64,000 nt of DNA, taken from NCBI RefSeq assembly GCF_021605415.1, contig NZ_WKEQ01000019.1, positions 33,473 to 97,472 of the forward strand, given 5' to 3'. This DNA is from Pseudomonas syringae. Its GTDB lineage: Bacteria; Pseudomonadota; Gammaproteobacteria; Pseudomonadales; Pseudomonadaceae. This document shows, piece by piece, positions 53,271-63,539 of the stretch (position 1 is the first letter of the stretch; each line of letters starts with the position of its first letter). A program made the translations under genes and the position numbers. The notes under the pieces were generated by a model, which worked only from the letters and a program-made list of their open reading frames with translations, had not been told where the DNA came from and did not search any database.

Positions 53271-54704
53271 TCAGGCCACTTGCTGGAGGATGTCGTGCAG
53301 GCGATCCAGCGCCGTGTCGATGTCGAGGGTTTCAATGGCACCGAAGCCGAAATACAGACCGGTTTTGACGGGCTGCTGGTAATAAAAGTCGTCGATGGCG
53401 TACAGCCCGACTTCGACCTTTTTTGCCAGTTCAATGACCAGCGGTACATCGAACGGCACCTTGCAGAGCGCTGTCATGTGAAAACCGGCCGACGTCGGCA
53501 CCACTTCCAGCCACGGCGCCAGATCCGTGGCCATGCGCGCCAGAATCCGCTCGCGGCGCTGGGTATAAACGGCGTGGCAGCGGCGGATGTGCTTGAGCAG
53601 GCAACCTTCGGCGATGAACTTGGCCAATGCCCATTGCGGCAGGGTGGAGGCATGTCGATCGGTGAGCTGCTTGGCACGGATTACCGCTTCGAGAATCGCT
53701 GGCGGCAGAATGGCATAGCCCAGGCGCAACTCGGGCAATAGGGTTTTCGAAAAGGTGCCGACGTACGCGACGATGCCGCGCTGATCGAGATTATGCAGCG
53801 AGTCTGTCGGCCGACCTTCGTAGCGGAACTCGCTGTCGTAGTCGTCTTCAATGATGATCGCGCCCAGTTCGTATGCACGGGCGAGCAAGGCTTCACGGCG
53901 TGCCTGGCTCATCGGCATGCCCAGCGGAAATTGGTGCGACGGTGTTACGTAAATTACCTGGGTACCATCGGGGATGTGTTCGACCTGCATGCCTTCGGCA
54001 TCCACCGGCACGCCAACCACTGTGGCCCCGTGCGAATCGAACAACAGACGCGCGGGCGGGTAGCCCGGGTCTTCAATCGCCACCACACTGCCAGCGCCGA
54101 GCAGCACACGCGCGAGCAGATCCAGTGCCTGTTGCGCGCCGTTGCAGACCACCACGTCGTCGTCCTGGCAATTCACGCCTCTGGAAAACGCGATGTGTTG
54201 GGCGATCGCATTGCGTAGCGCCGGCAAACCCTCGGGCACGCTGTAAAACCCCTTCGATGCCCCAATTTGCCGCAGCGCATGAGACGTGCAGCGGCGCCAG
54301 TCGTCTTGGGGGAACTGGCCCTTGCTGGTGGCGCCGCCGATGAAGTCATAACGGAGCGCCCCTTCGAGCGTCGGGTGACGCAAGAACTCCGGCAGGTTGC
54401 GCCAACGTTCGATGATGTCCGAGGCAGCGAGTTCGGAGTGAGCCTGCTTGCGTTGGCTCGGCGCGGGACGTGCGTTGACGTACGTGCCTTTGCCAATCAC
54501 GCCGGTGAGGAAGTTTTCGTAAGTCAGTTGGGCGTAGGTGTCGGAGATGGTCTTGCGCGAAATGCCCAGTTGCTCCGCCAGCAATCGGCTGGGTGGCAGC
54601 TGCGTGCCGGCGCCCAGGCGTCCGGACTCGATGGCCTCGCGCAACTGCTGATACAACTGACCCGCCAGATCCTTGCGGCCGTTGATGACAACGTGAAGTT
54701 CCAT
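53271..54704 (-). CDS. MocR/PdxR-type regulator (GntR helix-turn-helix fused to aminotransferase)
   Basis: 477 residues. The N-terminal winged helix (about residues 10-75) has LPPSRLLAEQLGISRKTISD, a linker follows, and then a type-I aminotransferase fold with DDVVVCNGAQQALDLLARVL, EDPGYPPAR, IIEDDYDSEFRYEG and the PLP lysine in GTFSKTLLPELRLGY. Such regulators sense PLP or amino-compounds and usually control the divergent gene, which here is the AhpD-like protein at 55075. The regulated genes are inferred from position only. Confidence 0.9.
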   Translation of the reverse strand: MELHVVINGRKDLAGQLYQQLREAIESGRLGAGTQLPPSRLLAEQLGISRKTISDTYAQLTYENFLTGVIGKGTYVNARPAPSQRKQAHSELAASDIIERWRNLPEFLRHPTLEGALRYDFIGGATSKGQFPQDDWRRCTSHALRQIGASKGFYSVPEGLPALRNAIAQHIAFSRGVNCQDDDVVVCNGAQQALDLLARVLLGAGSVVAIEDPGYPPARLLFDSHGATVVGVPVDAEGMQVEHIPDGTQVIYVTPSHQFPLGMPMSQARREALLARAYELGAIIIEDDYDSEFRYEGRPTDSLHNLDQRGIVAYVGTFSKTLLPELRLGYAILPPAILEAVIRAKQLTDRHASTLPQWALAKFIAEGCLLKHIRRCHAVYTQRRERILARMATDLAPWLEVVPTSAGFHMTALCKVPFDVPLVIELAKKVEVGLYAIDDFYYQQPVKTGLYFGFGAIETLDIDTALDRLHDILQQVA

Positions 54705-55074
54705 ACCGACAAGGCTCCGCAGCGAAAGAAGTGCCCGCCAGATTACCTCTGTTGCCGGTTTGGCAGTAGTTGTGCAGTGTAAAACCCCGGAATTGGTCTC
54801 CAGACGTCAGTTTTACCCGCGAAGATTTGAGCACGGTCGACGAACGCCATCGCTGGCAAGCCAGACTTCCACAGGATTGCGGGCAATTCAGAATTTCTCG
54901 GGCTCACCCAAATCCCTGTAGGAGCAAGCCTTCAGTCAACGCATCACCAACCGGGATCGCGGCGTCGGCTTCAACTGGTGATTGGTGCAGCGATTTTTCG
55001 TGGAATTGGGGCTGGGTTGTCCGCGCGTGAGCGCCTAAATTGATCGTCATACGCATTATGACGAGACCTCAAAC
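54705..55074. promoter_or_regulatory. Divergent control region of mocR and the AhpD-like gene
   Basis: 370 bases. It holds a single REP (CATCGCTGGCAAGCCAG at about 54848-54864), and a perfect 7-base inverted repeat, CGTCATA and TATGACG, at 55045-55063, twelve bases before the AhpD-like start. I cannot place the promoters. The repeat is a candidate operator. Confidence 0.5.
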
Positions 55075-55515
55075 ATGTCCCCGCGTCTGGATTACTACAG
55101 TGCGTCGCCTCAGGCGATGAAGGCGATGATCGCCATGGAGACGCTGACCCGTAACCTGAGCATCGAGCCGCCCCTGCTCAATCTGATCAAGATCCGTGCC
55201 TCGCAGCTCAACGGCTGCGCGTTCTGCACCGACATGCATTCCGTTGACGCGCGACGGGCCGGGGAGACTGATCGGCGGCTGTATGCGATTGTGGTCTGGC
55301 GCGACAGCGGGTTCTTTAATCCGCGTGAGCGCGCGGCGCTGGCGTGGGTCGAGGCGGTGACGCTGCTTTGCCAAAGCCATGTGCCGGATGACGTCTATGC
55401 GCTTGCCCGCGAACAATTCGACGAGACCGAACTGGTGGATCTGACCATGGCCGTCAGCACCATCAACAGCTGGAATCGCCTGGCAGTGAGCTTCCGCCAG
55501 AAGCCCAGCGACTGA
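55075..55515 (+). CDS. AhpD-like alkylhydroperoxidase/CMD family protein
   Basis: 146 residues. The catalytic pair is visible in LNGCAFCTDMH (Cys-48, Cys-51, His-55), the signature of AhpD-type disulfide peroxidases. The rest is the helical CMD fold (LVDLTMAVSTINSWNRLAVS). It likely reduces peroxides or another thiol-dependent substrate. Divergent from the MocR regulator; ribosome site weak. Confidence 0.85.
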   Translation: MSPRLDYYSASPQAMKAMIAMETLTRNLSIEPPLLNLIKIRASQLNGCAFCTDMHSVDARRAGETDRRLYAIVVWRDSGFFNPRERAALAWVEAVTLLCQSHVPDDVYALAREQFDETELVDLTMAVSTINSWNRLAVSFRQKPSD

Positions 55516-55641
55516 ATCCACCACACCCCGTGCAGGCGCTGCCGCAGGCTCAGGCCGCGTGCAAACGATCTTTTGATTTTGCTTCAACCCCACAAACTAT
55601 CTGGCTACAGGTAAACTCCGCGCACTTTCCAAGGAGTTCAC

Positions 55642-56529
55642 ATGAGTTACTACCAGCCGGGCATTCTCGCCACCCCCGTTCCCCCGCAAGCGCGTCATCT
55701 GTTCTTCGCCCTCGAGTCGGCAGACGCGTTGCCCGAGGCGTTCGACACCTTGATGAGCCTGGTGGACGGCAAGTCGGCAGTGGTCGGTTTTGGCGAATCT
55801 CTGCTCAAGGCGATCAACGTCGAGATCGACGGTTTGCGCAGCTTCCCGGCGATGACTGGCGTCGGCGTGAATAATCCGTCGACCCAGCACGCGTTATGGG
55901 TCTGGCTGCACGGCGTCGACCGGGGTGAACTGCTCAATCGTTGCAACGCCGTCGAGGCCGCGCTCGCACCGGCGTTGCGTCTGGTGCAGATGAATGAAAC
56001 CTTCCGCCACATGACCGGCCATGACCTGACCGGTTACGAAGACGGCACTGAAAACCCCCACGACGAAGCCGCTGTTGCTGCCGCGCTGCGAAGCGAAGGC
56101 GCTGACGGACTGGTCGGTGGCAGCTTCGCCGCGATCCAGCAATGGCAGCACGACCTCAAGGGTTTCCATGCGCTGTCCGCCGATGACAAAGACAACATCA
56201 TGGGCCGCCGCCTGAGCGACAACGAAGAGATCGACGACGCGCCGGTTTCCGCCCACGTCAAACGCACCGCCCAGGAAAGCTTCGCACCGGAAGCCTTCGT
56301 TGTGCGCCGGTCGATGCCGTGGATCGATGGCGACCGTGCCGGCCTGATGTTTCTCGCGTTCGGTTATTCCCTCGACGCGTTCGAAGCCCAATTGCGCCGC
56401 ATGAGCGGTCTGGAAGATGGCATTGTCGATGGCCTGTACCGCATCAGTCGACCGATCACCGGTGGCTACTACTGGTGCCCGCCGCTCAAGGACGGTCATC
56501 TCGATCTGCGCGCCTTGCGCCTCGGTTGA
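55642..56529 (+). CDS. Dyp-type heme peroxidase
   Basis: 295 residues, the short YfeX-like class. The GxxDG motif is in TGYEDGTENP near residue 133, and the heme-ligand histidine is in VSAHVKRT near 204, followed by VVRRSMPWID. No signal peptide or Tat motif is seen, so it is cytosolic. It uses hydrogen peroxide to oxidise phenolic or porphyrin-type substrates. AAGGAG lies ahead of the ATG. The oxidoreductase gene follows by 16 bases. Confidence 0.9.
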   Translation: MSYYQPGILATPVPPQARHLFFALESADALPEAFDTLMSLVDGKSAVVGFGESLLKAINVEIDGLRSFPAMTGVGVNNPSTQHALWVWLHGVDRGELLNRCNAVEAALAPALRLVQMNETFRHMTGHDLTGYEDGTENPHDEAAVAAALRSEGADGLVGGSFAAIQQWQHDLKGFHALSADDKDNIMGRRLSDNEEIDDAPVSAHVKRTAQESFAPEAFVVRRSMPWIDGDRAGLMFLAFGYSLDAFEAQLRRMSGLEDGIVDGLYRISRPITGGYYWCPPLKDGHLDLRALRLG

Positions 56530-56545
56530 AACTCAAGGGGTGACG

Positions 56546-57514
56546 ATGAACGTGGTGCGTTGGGGCATGATCGGTTGTGGCAGTGTCGCTGAGCGCAAGA
56601 GTGGCCCGGCCTTTTACAAGGCGCCGGGCTCTGCGCTGGTGGCGGTGATGGGGCGCCGGCTCGAGGCCGTCAGCGATTACGCCGCGCGTCACGGCATTGC
56701 CAGGGTCTACACCGACGTCGATGCGTTGATCAACGATCCGCAAGTTGACGCGGTGTACATCGCCACGCCGCCCGATAGCCATTACGCCTACAGTCTGAAA
56801 GTCGCTGCCGCCGGTAAACATTGCTGCGTGGAAAAACCCATGTCGCTCAACGTCGGGCAAAGTCGTGAGATGCAGCAAGTGTTCGCCAATGCCGGTCTGC
56901 ACTTGTTCGTTTCCTACTACCGACGCTCGCTGCCGCGCTTCCAGCAAGTGCGGCAATGGCTGGATGAGGGCCGAATCGGCGAGGTGCGGCACCTGAGCTG
57001 GACGCTGACCAAAGCCCCGTCGCCGATCGATCTGGGCGGCAACGATAATTGGCGCACCGATCCGGCGGTGGCCGGCGGCGGCTACTTTGCCGACCTCGCC
57101 AGCCATGGGTTCGACCTGTTCCAGTATTTGCTTGGTGACATCACCGAGGTTGCCGGTTTCACCGCCCGCCAGGCCGGTTTGTATACGGCGGAAGATGCGG
57201 TCAGTGCCAGTTGGCGATTCGCCTCCGGGGCGCTGGGCATGGGCTGCTGGAACTTCGTGGCGGATCGGCGCGAAGATCGGGTCGAGATCATCGGCAGCCT
57301 TGGGCGGATCGTTTTTTCGGTGTTCGATGAGCACCCCGTCGAGCTGCACGCCAAAGAAGACATCAGCCTGGACATTGCGCATCACGACCACATTCAGTGG
57401 CATCACGTCTTGGGCATCAATGCGCATATCCGTGGAGAGTCGCAACACCCTGCGGTGGCTGAACAGGCCTTGAAAACCGATTGGGTGATGGATCAGATCC
57501 TCAAGCGCCATTAA
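56546..57514 (+). CDS. Gfo/Idh/MocA family oxidoreductase
   Basis: 322 residues from ATG 56546 (AAGGGG upstream; a longer frame overlaps the peroxidase without a start signal). The Rossmann motif RWGMIGCGSVAE opens the protein, and the family EKP motif is in CCVEKPMSLNVGQ. It is an NAD(P)-dependent sugar or polyol dehydrogenase relative; substrate unknown. Probably cotranscribed with the Dyp peroxidase. Confidence 0.86.
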   Translation: MNVVRWGMIGCGSVAERKSGPAFYKAPGSALVAVMGRRLEAVSDYAARHGIARVYTDVDALINDPQVDAVYIATPPDSHYAYSLKVAAAGKHCCVEKPMSLNVGQSREMQQVFANAGLHLFVSYYRRSLPRFQQVRQWLDEGRIGEVRHLSWTLTKAPSPIDLGGNDNWRTDPAVAGGGYFADLASHGFDLFQYLLGDITEVAGFTARQAGLYTAEDAVSASWRFASGALGMGCWNFVADRREDRVEIIGSLGRIVFSVFDEHPVELHAKEDISLDIAHHDHIQWHHVLGINAHIRGESQHPAVAEQALKTDWVMDQILKRH

Positions 57515-57616
57515 AAGATCGTAGCCTTCGGCAGTTCCTACTGTGTGATTCGTGTTGGGCCATGCAATCCGGATACACCGCAAGACATTGTGGGAGCTTG
57601 GCTTGCCAGCGATGGC
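57513..57616. repeat. Two REP-type elements in the lexA2 upstream region
   Basis: A GATCGTAGCCTTCGGCAG element at about 57516-57534 and a single TGTGGGAGCTTGGCTTGCCA REP at 57589-57616. They separate the oxidoreductase gene from the lexA2 operon. Confidence 0.6.
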
Positions 57617-57727
57617 GTCGTGTCATTTGCAACTCCTACACAGGCTGCTCCGCCAATTCCATGGCAACCCACGCCCGCATGGGGATTTTGTGTTCTGACT
57701 GGCGGTGCTTGTCAGAAAAAACCGACA

Positions 57728-57745
57728 GGAGTACAAATGTACTCC
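57728..57745. promoter_or_regulatory. LexA2-type operator overlapping ribosome site and start codon
   Basis: GGAGTACAAATGTACTCC is a perfect dyad (7-base arms, 4-base spacer). It fits the AGTAC-N4-GTRCT box reported for the second LexA of Pseudomonas putida. It covers the AGGAG ribosome site and the ATG at 57737 of lexA2 itself, so LexA2 bound here would sit on the translation start region. Confidence 0.75.
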
Positions 57746-58354
57746 ATGACGACTCTGACTCCCCGCCGTACCGCCATCCTGACGTTCATCCGCGATCGCA
57801 TCGCCGAGCACGGTCAGCCCCCAAGCCTCGCTGAAATCAGCGAGGCTTTTGGTTTTGCCTCGCGCAGTGTGGCGCGCAAGCATGTGCTGGCGCTCACCGA
57901 AGCCGGGTTTATCGAGGTCAATGCCCATCAGGCCCGGGGCATTCGTTTGCTCAATCAGCCACCGCGTACGGAATTACTGGAGGTTCCCGTGCTCGGTCGC
58001 GTAGCGGCGGGCGCGCCCATCGGTGCCGATCCCGACGTGCACAATCGCTTGATGCTCGACCCGGCGCTGTTCTCCCGGGTGCCGGACTACATGCTGCGGG
58101 TGCAGGGCGATTCGATGATCGAGGACGGTATTTTTGATGGCGATCTGGTCGGCGTGCGGCGCAATCCCGTCGCGCAGAACGGCCAGATCGTTGTCGCGCG
58201 TCTCGATGGCGAGGTGACGATCAAGCGTTTCGAGCAGGTCGGCGAAACGGTGCGCCTGTTGCCGCGTAACCCGGCGTACGAACCGATTGTCGTGCGGGTC
58301 GATCAGGATCTGGCGATCGAAGGTGTGTTCTGCGGTCTGGTGAGGCAAGGCTGA
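57737..58354 (+). CDS. lexA2: LexA2 SOS repressor of the imu operon
   Basis: 205 residues from ATG 57737 (AGGAG five bases upstream; ATG 57746 is a poorer alternative). A winged helix (PPSLAEISEAFGFASRSVAR) precedes a self-cleaving S24 peptidase domain with Ala-Gly scissile site in RVAAGAPIG near residue 89, serine in QGDSMIEDG near 124 and lysine in EVTIKRFEQ near 162. It represses its own operon until RecA filaments trigger cleavage. Differs from canonical LexA by target box. The last base of its stop is the first base of imuA. Confidence 0.92.
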   Translation: MYSMTTLTPRRTAILTFIRDRIAEHGQPPSLAEISEAFGFASRSVARKHVLALTEAGFIEVNAHQARGIRLLNQPPRTELLEVPVLGRVAAGAPIGADPDVHNRLMLDPALFSRVPDYMLRVQGDSMIEDGIFDGDLVGVRRNPVAQNGQIVVARLDGEVTIKRFEQVGETVRLLPRNPAYEPIVVRVDQDLAIEGVFCGLVRQG

Positions 58355-58971
58355 TGGGGGCCGTCGTCGCGCTGGATACGCTGTTCAATGGTGGCCAGGT
58401 CTGGAAGGGCCGGCCTGCGCCCCCGACTGCCAGCCCGCAACCCACCGGCCATGCAACGCTGGACGCGGCACTGCCCAGTGGCGGCTGGCCGGAAGCGGCA
58501 TTGAGCGAAATCCTCATCGCCTCGCCCGGTGTCGGTGAGCTGCAATTGGTGTGGCCGACCCTGGCGCGGTTGTCGGTGGCGGGCGAGCGCATCGTGCTGG
58601 TCGCGCCGCCGTTCGTGCCGTACCCGCAGGCTTGGGCGAATGCCGGGGTCGATTTGCGCCAGTTGTCGATCATCCAGGCCACTGAGCGTGATGCTTTGTG
58701 GGCGGCCGAGCAATGCTTGCGTTCCGGCAGTTGCGGCGCGGTGTTGTGCTGGCCGAACAAGGCCGATGACCGGGCGTTGCGGCGTTTGCAAGTGGCAGCG
58801 GAAACCGGCCAGACCCTGGCGTTTGCCTGGCGGCCACTGAGCGAAGCGATCAATCCGTCGCCGGCGGCATTGCGCATCGCCATCGATGCCCGGCCGGCGC
58901 AGTTGCGCGTGCTCAAGTGCCGTGGCGGTCTGGCTCGCAGCGCGCCGATTGCCTTTGCCGTGGGTCACTGA
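58354..58971 (+). CDS. imuA: Translesion DNA synthesis-associated protein ImuA
   Basis: 205 residues, SulA/RecA-like fold with HATLDAALPSGGWPEAALSE near the N-terminus and ERIVLVAPPFVPYPQAW after it. In damage-induced mutagenesis it works with ImuB and the DnaE2 polymerase. The start overlaps the lexA2 stop by one base; imuB follows after 6 bases. Confidence 0.92.
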   Translation: MGAVVALDTLFNGGQVWKGRPAPPTASPQPTGHATLDAALPSGGWPEAALSEILIASPGVGELQLVWPTLARLSVAGERIVLVAPPFVPYPQAWANAGVDLRQLSIIQATERDALWAAEQCLRSGSCGAVLCWPNKADDRALRRLQVAAETGQTLAFAWRPLSEAINPSPAALRIAIDARPAQLRVLKCRGGLARSAPIAFAVGH

Positions 58972-58977
58972 ACCATC

Positions 58978-60393
58978 ATGCGTTGGGTCTGCATTCTTTT
59001 TCCGCAATTGGCGCTGGACGCCGTGCTGCGTCAGCGCCCTGATCCCGATGAACCATTGGTGCTGCTCAGCGGTCCGGCCCAGCGCCGGGTGTTGCAAGCG
59101 GCGAACACGTCGGCACGGGCGCTGGGCCTTCGTCCGGGCATGTCGATGACCGCCGCCCAGGCCTTGAGCAAAGGCTTTGTCACCGCCGATTATGATGTGG
59201 CCGAGGTCGGTCACTGGCAGCAGTTTCTCGCGGCCTGGGCCTATCGTTTCAGTGCGCAGGTCAGCGTGCATTACCCGCGAACCGTGGTGTTCGAAATCGA
59301 ATCCAGTCTGGGCCTGTTCGGATCGTGGGCGCAGTTCGAGGCTCGCTTGCGTGCAGAGCTGACGGAGCTGGGCTTTCGTCATCGCATCGTCGCCGCGCCC
59401 AACCCGGCGGCGGCGCGAATATTGGCCAACGCTTATGACGGCCTGGTGGTGCCCAATGGCGAAGCCTTGCAGCATCACCTCGGGCAATTGCCCATTGACC
59501 GCGTCGGTCTTGAGCCGAGCGTGGCCACGGCATTGTCGCGCATGGGCCTGCGCAACCTCAGTCAGGTGCAGGCGTTACCGCGTCAGGCATTGGCGCGGCG
59601 TTTCGAGGCACCGGTGCTCAAGCACCTCGACGTGCTGTTCGGTGCACGGCCACTGGCCTTGGGCTTTTATCTGCCACCGGATCGCTTTGATGTGCGCATC
59701 GAGTTGAACTACGACGTGCAATCCACTCAAGCCCTGTTATTTCCATTGCGACGATTGACCGCCGATCTGTCGGCATTCCTGTGCGGGCGCGACAGCGGCG
59801 TTCAGCGTTTCGACCTGCACCTGGAACACGCCGGGCTGCCAGACACGTTGATCAAGGTCGGCCTGCTCAGTGCCGAACGCGATCCGGCGATGCTCTTTGA
59901 ACTGGCGCGCGGACGCCTCGAACAGGTGCAGGTCGAAGCGCCGGTACGCGGTTTTCGGCTGCGTGCCGAAGACTTGCCGACCTTCGTGCCGCAGCATCAG
60001 GAACTGTTCGATGATCGTCCGCAACAGACGTTGCCCTGGGAGCAATTGCGCGAACGCCTGCGTGCGCGCCTGGGTGATGAAGCGGTGCAGGGCGTAGGGT
60101 TTCAGGCCGATCACCGACCTGAATGCGCCTGGAAGCCCGGTGTCGATAAACAGCGATGCGCTGCGTTGCCGGGCATTCATCGTCCGGGCTGGCTGCTGAC
60201 CGAACCGCAAGCGGTAACCGATGGTTCGGCACGAATCCTCATGGGCCCGGAACGCATCGAGTCCGGCTGGTGGGATGGCGAAGATGTGCGCCGCGATTAT
60301 TACTTGATCCAGAACCGCAGCGGCCAGCAAGGCTGGGCCTACCGGGCGGTGGGCGAGGGCGGCCCGTTGTGGCTGCAAGGCTGGTTCGGATGA
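58978..60393 (+). CDS. imuB: Y-family polymerase-like protein ImuB
   Basis: 471 residues. The Y-family fold is clear, but the N-terminus ([17 protein letters not shown]) lacks the DxD-type catalytic acid pair of active Y polymerases, as in known ImuB. A beta-clamp motif QQTLPWEQL is near residue 350, so it likely links the clamp to the polymerase DnaE2. The stop overlaps the dnaE2 start (ATGA). Confidence 0.93.
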   Translation: MRWVCILFPQLALDAVLRQRPDPDEPLVLLSGPAQRRVLQAANTSARALGLRPGMSMTAAQALSKGFVTADYDVAEVGHWQQFLAAWAYRFSAQVSVHYPRTVVFEIESSLGLFGSWAQFEARLRAELTELGFRHRIVAAPNPAAARILANAYDGLVVPNGEALQHHLGQLPIDRVGLEPSVATALSRMGLRNLSQVQALPRQALARRFEAPVLKHLDVLFGARPLALGFYLPPDRFDVRIELNYDVQSTQALLFPLRRLTADLSAFLCGRDSGVQRFDLHLEHAGLPDTLIKVGLLSAERDPAMLFELARGRLEQVQVEAPVRGFRLRAEDLPTFVPQHQELFDDRPQQTLPWEQLRERLRARLGDEAVQGVGFQADHRPECAWKPGVDKQRCAALPGIHRPGWLLTEPQAVTDGSARILMGPERIESGWWDGEDVRRDYYLIQNRSGQQGWAYRAVGEGGPLWLQGWFG

Positions 60394-63300
60394 GCCCCGC
60401 TTATGCCGAACTGCACTGCCTGTCGAACTTCAGTTTTCAGCGCGGTGCTTCAAATGCCCTCGAGCTGTTCCAGCGGGCGAAAAAACACGGCTATCAGGCC
60501 TTGGCCATCACCGATGAATGCACCATGGCCGGCATCGTGCGCGCCTGGCAGGCGGCCAAGTCCGTCGAAATGCCGCTGATCATCGGCAGCGAGATGCGCA
60601 TCGACAACGGCCCGAAAGTGGTGCTGCTGGTTGAAAACCTTGAGGGCTATCAAGCGCTATGCCGCTTGATCACCCGGGCGCGACGTCGTACGCAGAAAGG
60701 CCTGTATCAAGTGCTGCGCGAAGACTTCAGCGAACCGTTGCCCGGATTGCTTGCGTTGTGGGTGCCTGATACCACTACCGATCTCGAGGAGGGCCGCTGG
60801 CTGCGGCAGACCTTCGCCGAGCGTTTGTGGCTGGCGGTGCAGTTACACCGTGGGCAGGATGATCATCAGCGGCTGACAGCGTTGATGGGCCTGGCCGAAG
60901 CGTTGCAGATTCGCGCCGTGGCCAGCGGCGATGTGCACATGCACGCCCGGGGTCGCCGCGCCTTGCAGGACACCATGACTGCGATCCGTCATCACGTTCC
61001 GGTGGCAGAGGCCGGGTTGCGCCTGCACCCCAACGGCGAGCGGCATTTGCGCGGTCTTGACGTGTTGGCTCAGTTGTACCCGCCGGCCCTGTTGCAGGAA
61101 TCAGTGAACCTGGCCCGGCGCTGCACGTTCGATCTGAGCCAGTTGAAATACCAATACCCAAAGGAGCTGGTGCCCGAGGGGCATTGCGCCAGTTCCTGGC
61201 TGCGTCATCTGACTGAAGAGGGCATTGCCTGGCGTTGGCCGCAAGGGGCTCAGCCAAAGGTGATCAAGCAGATCGATGATGAGCTCGAACTGATCGCCGA
61301 GCTGGGCTACGAAAGCTATTTCTTGACGGTGCACGACGTGGTGCGCTTTGCCCGCGAGCAAAGCATTCTTTGCCAGGGACGCGGTTCGGCGGCCAACTCG
61401 GCGGTTTGTTTTGCTTTGGGCATCACTGAGATCGATCCGGATCGCACCACGTTGCTGTTCGAACGCTTCATGTCGCGCGAGCGCAACGAGCCGCCGGACA
61501 TCGACGTCGACTTCGAACACGAACGCCGCGAAGAAGTCCTGCAATACATCTTTCGCCGTTACGGTCGTCATCGGGCGGCGCTGACAGCGGTGGTCAGCAC
61601 CTATCACGCGGCCGGCGCGGTGCGTGATGTCGCCAAAGCGCTGGGGCTGCCGCCGGATCAGATCAACGCATTGGCCGAATGCTGCGGCCACTGGAGCGAC
61701 GAAACTCCACCGGTTGAACGCTTGCGCGAGGGCGGTTTCGACCCGGACAGCCCGGTGTTGCGCCGCGTATTGAGCCTGACCGGGCAACTGATCGGCTTCC
61801 CCCGACACCTGTCGCAGCACCCTGGCGGTTTCGTGATTTCCGAACAGCCGCTGGACAGCCTCGTACCTGTGGAAAACGCCGCCATGGCCGACCGCACCAT
61901 CATCCAGTGGGACAAGGACGACCTCGACGCGGTCGGGCTGCTCAAAGTGGATATTCTCGCCCTCGGCATGCTCAGCGCGATTCGCCGCTGTTTCGACCTG
62001 CTGCGCCGCCATCGCAATCAGGATTTGAGCCTGGCGACGATCCCGTCCGAAGACGCGCCGACCTACGAAATGATCAGCCGCGCCGACACCATCGGTGTGT
62101 TCCAGATCGAATCCAGGGCGCAGATGTCGATGTTGCCACGGCTCAAACCCCGAGAGTTTTACGACCTGGTGATCGAAGTCGCCATCGTCCGCCCCGGCCC
62201 GATCCAGGGCGGCATGGTTCACCCGTACCTGCGGCGACGGAACAAGGAAGAGGCGGAAACTTATCCTTCGGAAAAGTTGAAAGCAGTCTTGAAACGCACG
62301 CTTGGTGTGCCGCTGTTTCAGGAACAGGTGATGCAGATCGCCATCGTCGCCGCCGACTACACCCCTGGCGAGGCCGATCAATTGCGCCGTTCCATGGCCG
62401 CGTGGAAACGCCACGGCGGGCTTGAGCCGCACAAAGAGCGGCTGGCCGCCGGCATGAAGAAAAACGGTTACACAGCGGAATTTTCGGCCCAGCTTTTCGA
62501 ACAGATCAAAGGCTTCGGCAGTTATGGGTTTCCCGAGTCTCATGCCGCAAGTTTCGCCTTGCTCACTTACGCCAGTTGCTGGCTCAAATGTCACGAACCG
62601 GCGGCCTTCGCCTGTGCCTTGATCAACAGTTGGCCAATGGGTTTTTACAGCCCGGATCAGATTCTTCAGGATGCGCGGCGTCATCAGTTGCAGATCAGGC
62701 CGGTCGATGTGCGCGCCAGTGACTGGGATTGCAGTCTGGAGCCGATCAGCGGCGCGCAGCCTGCCATTCGCATGGGGCTGCGGATGATCAAGGGGTTTCG
62801 TGAGGACGATGCCCGGCGCATTGAATCCGCCCGGGCGCGAGGGGCGTTTGCCGATGTCGGTGATCTGGGCGAGCGCGCAGCACTCGATGGCCGGGCCCAG
62901 GCTTTGCTGGCGGATGCAGGAGCGTTGCGCGGTCTGGCTGGCCATCGTCATCGGGCGCGCTGGGAAGTGGCCGGGGTGCAGAAACAGCTGGGCTTGTTCG
63001 CCGGGTTACCGAGTCAGGAAGAGGCTGAAGTGGCGCTGCCCAAACCGAGTGTCGGCGAGGATCTGTATGCTGATTACGCCACGGTCGGCACGACGCTGGG
63101 GCCGCATCCGCTGGCGCTGTTGCGCGATGAATTAAGGGCCCGGCGCTGTCGAAGTTCTCAAGAGTTGATGACGGTTGAACATGGCCGTCCGGTCAGCGTT
63201 GCCGGGCTGGTGACAGGGCGTCAGCGGCCAAGCACCGCCAGCGGCGTAACCTTCGTGACGCTTGAGGATGAGTTCGGCAATGTCAACGTCGTGGTCTGGC

Positions 63301-63467
63301 GCGATCTGGCTGAACGCCAGCGTAAGGTGCTGGTGGGATCGCAGTTGCTCAAGGTCGATGGACGCTGGGAGCGAGAGGGCGAAGTCCGGCATTTGATTGC
63401 CGGACGACTGAGCGACCTGACCCCATTGCTGGACGGCATTCACGTGCAAAGCCGCGATTTCCGCTGA
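60390..63467 (+). CDS. dnaE2: Error-prone DNA polymerase III alpha-like DnaE2 (ImuC)
   Basis: 1025 residues from ATG 60390, overlapping the imuB stop. An N-terminal PHP domain ([20 protein letters not shown]) precedes the C-family polymerase core, with [12 protein letters not shown] and catalytic acids in [10 protein letters not shown] near residue 368. A helix-hairpin-helix and an OB domain end the protein. It carries out mutagenic bypass of DNA damage. Last gene of the four-gene cassette. Confidence 0.94.
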   Translation: MSPAYAELHCLSNFSFQRGASNALELFQRAKKHGYQALAITDECTMAGIVRAWQAAKSVEMPLIIGSEMRIDNGPKVVLLVENLEGYQALCRLITRARRRTQKGLYQVLREDFSEPLPGLLALWVPDTTTDLEEGRWLRQTFAERLWLAVQLHRGQDDHQRLTALMGLAEALQIRAVASGDVHMHARGRRALQDTMTAIRHHVPVAEAGLRLHPNGERHLRGLDVLAQLYPPALLQESVNLARRCTFDLSQLKYQYPKELVPEGHCASSWLRHLTEEGIAWRWPQGAQPKVIKQIDDELELIAELGYESYFLTVHDVVRFAREQSILCQGRGSAANSAVCFALGITEIDPDRTTLLFERFMSRERNEPPDIDVDFEHERREEVLQYIFRRYGRHRAALTAVVSTYHAAGAVRDVAKALGLPPDQINALAECCGHWSDETPPVERLREGGFDPDSPVLRRVLSLTGQLIGFPRHLSQHPGGFVISEQPLDSLVPVENAAMADRTIIQWDKDDLDAVGLLKVDILALGMLSAIRRCFDLLRRHRNQDLSLATIPSEDAPTYEMISRADTIGVFQIESRAQMSMLPRLKPREFYDLVIEVAIVRPGPIQGGMVHPYLRRRNKEEAETYPSEKLKAVLKRTLGVPLFQEQVMQIAIVAADYTPGEADQLRRSMAAWKRHGGLEPHKERLAAGMKKNGYTAEFSAQLFEQIKGFGSYGFPESHAASFALLTYASCWLKCHEPAAFACALINSWPMGFYSPDQILQDARRHQLQIRPVDVRASDWDCSLEPISGAQPAIRMGLRMIKGFREDDARRIESARARGAFADVGDLGERAALDGRAQALLADAGALRGLAGHRHRARWEVAGVQKQLGLFAGLPSQEEAEVALPKPSVGEDLYADYATVGTTLGPHPLALLRDELRARRCRSSQELMTVEHGRPVSVAGLVTGRQRPSTASGVTFVTLEDEFGNVNVVVWRDLAERQRKVLVGSQLLKVDGRWEREGEVRHLIAGRLSDLTPLLDGIHVQSRDFR

Positions 63468-63478
63468 CCCCAACAACA

Positions 63479-63539
63479 AAAGATCGCAGCCTTCGGCAGC
63501 TGCTACATTCGCTCGTTCCCACGCGGAGCATGGGAACGA
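63479..63539. repeat. Two repeat families in tandem after dnaE2
   Basis: AGATCGCAGCCTTCGGCAGC at about 63481-63500, then CGTTCCCACGCGGAGCATGGGAACG at about 63515-63539, a hairpin next to the end of the convergent flavin reductase gene. It may terminate both transcripts, though no T-run is visible. Confidence 0.55.
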
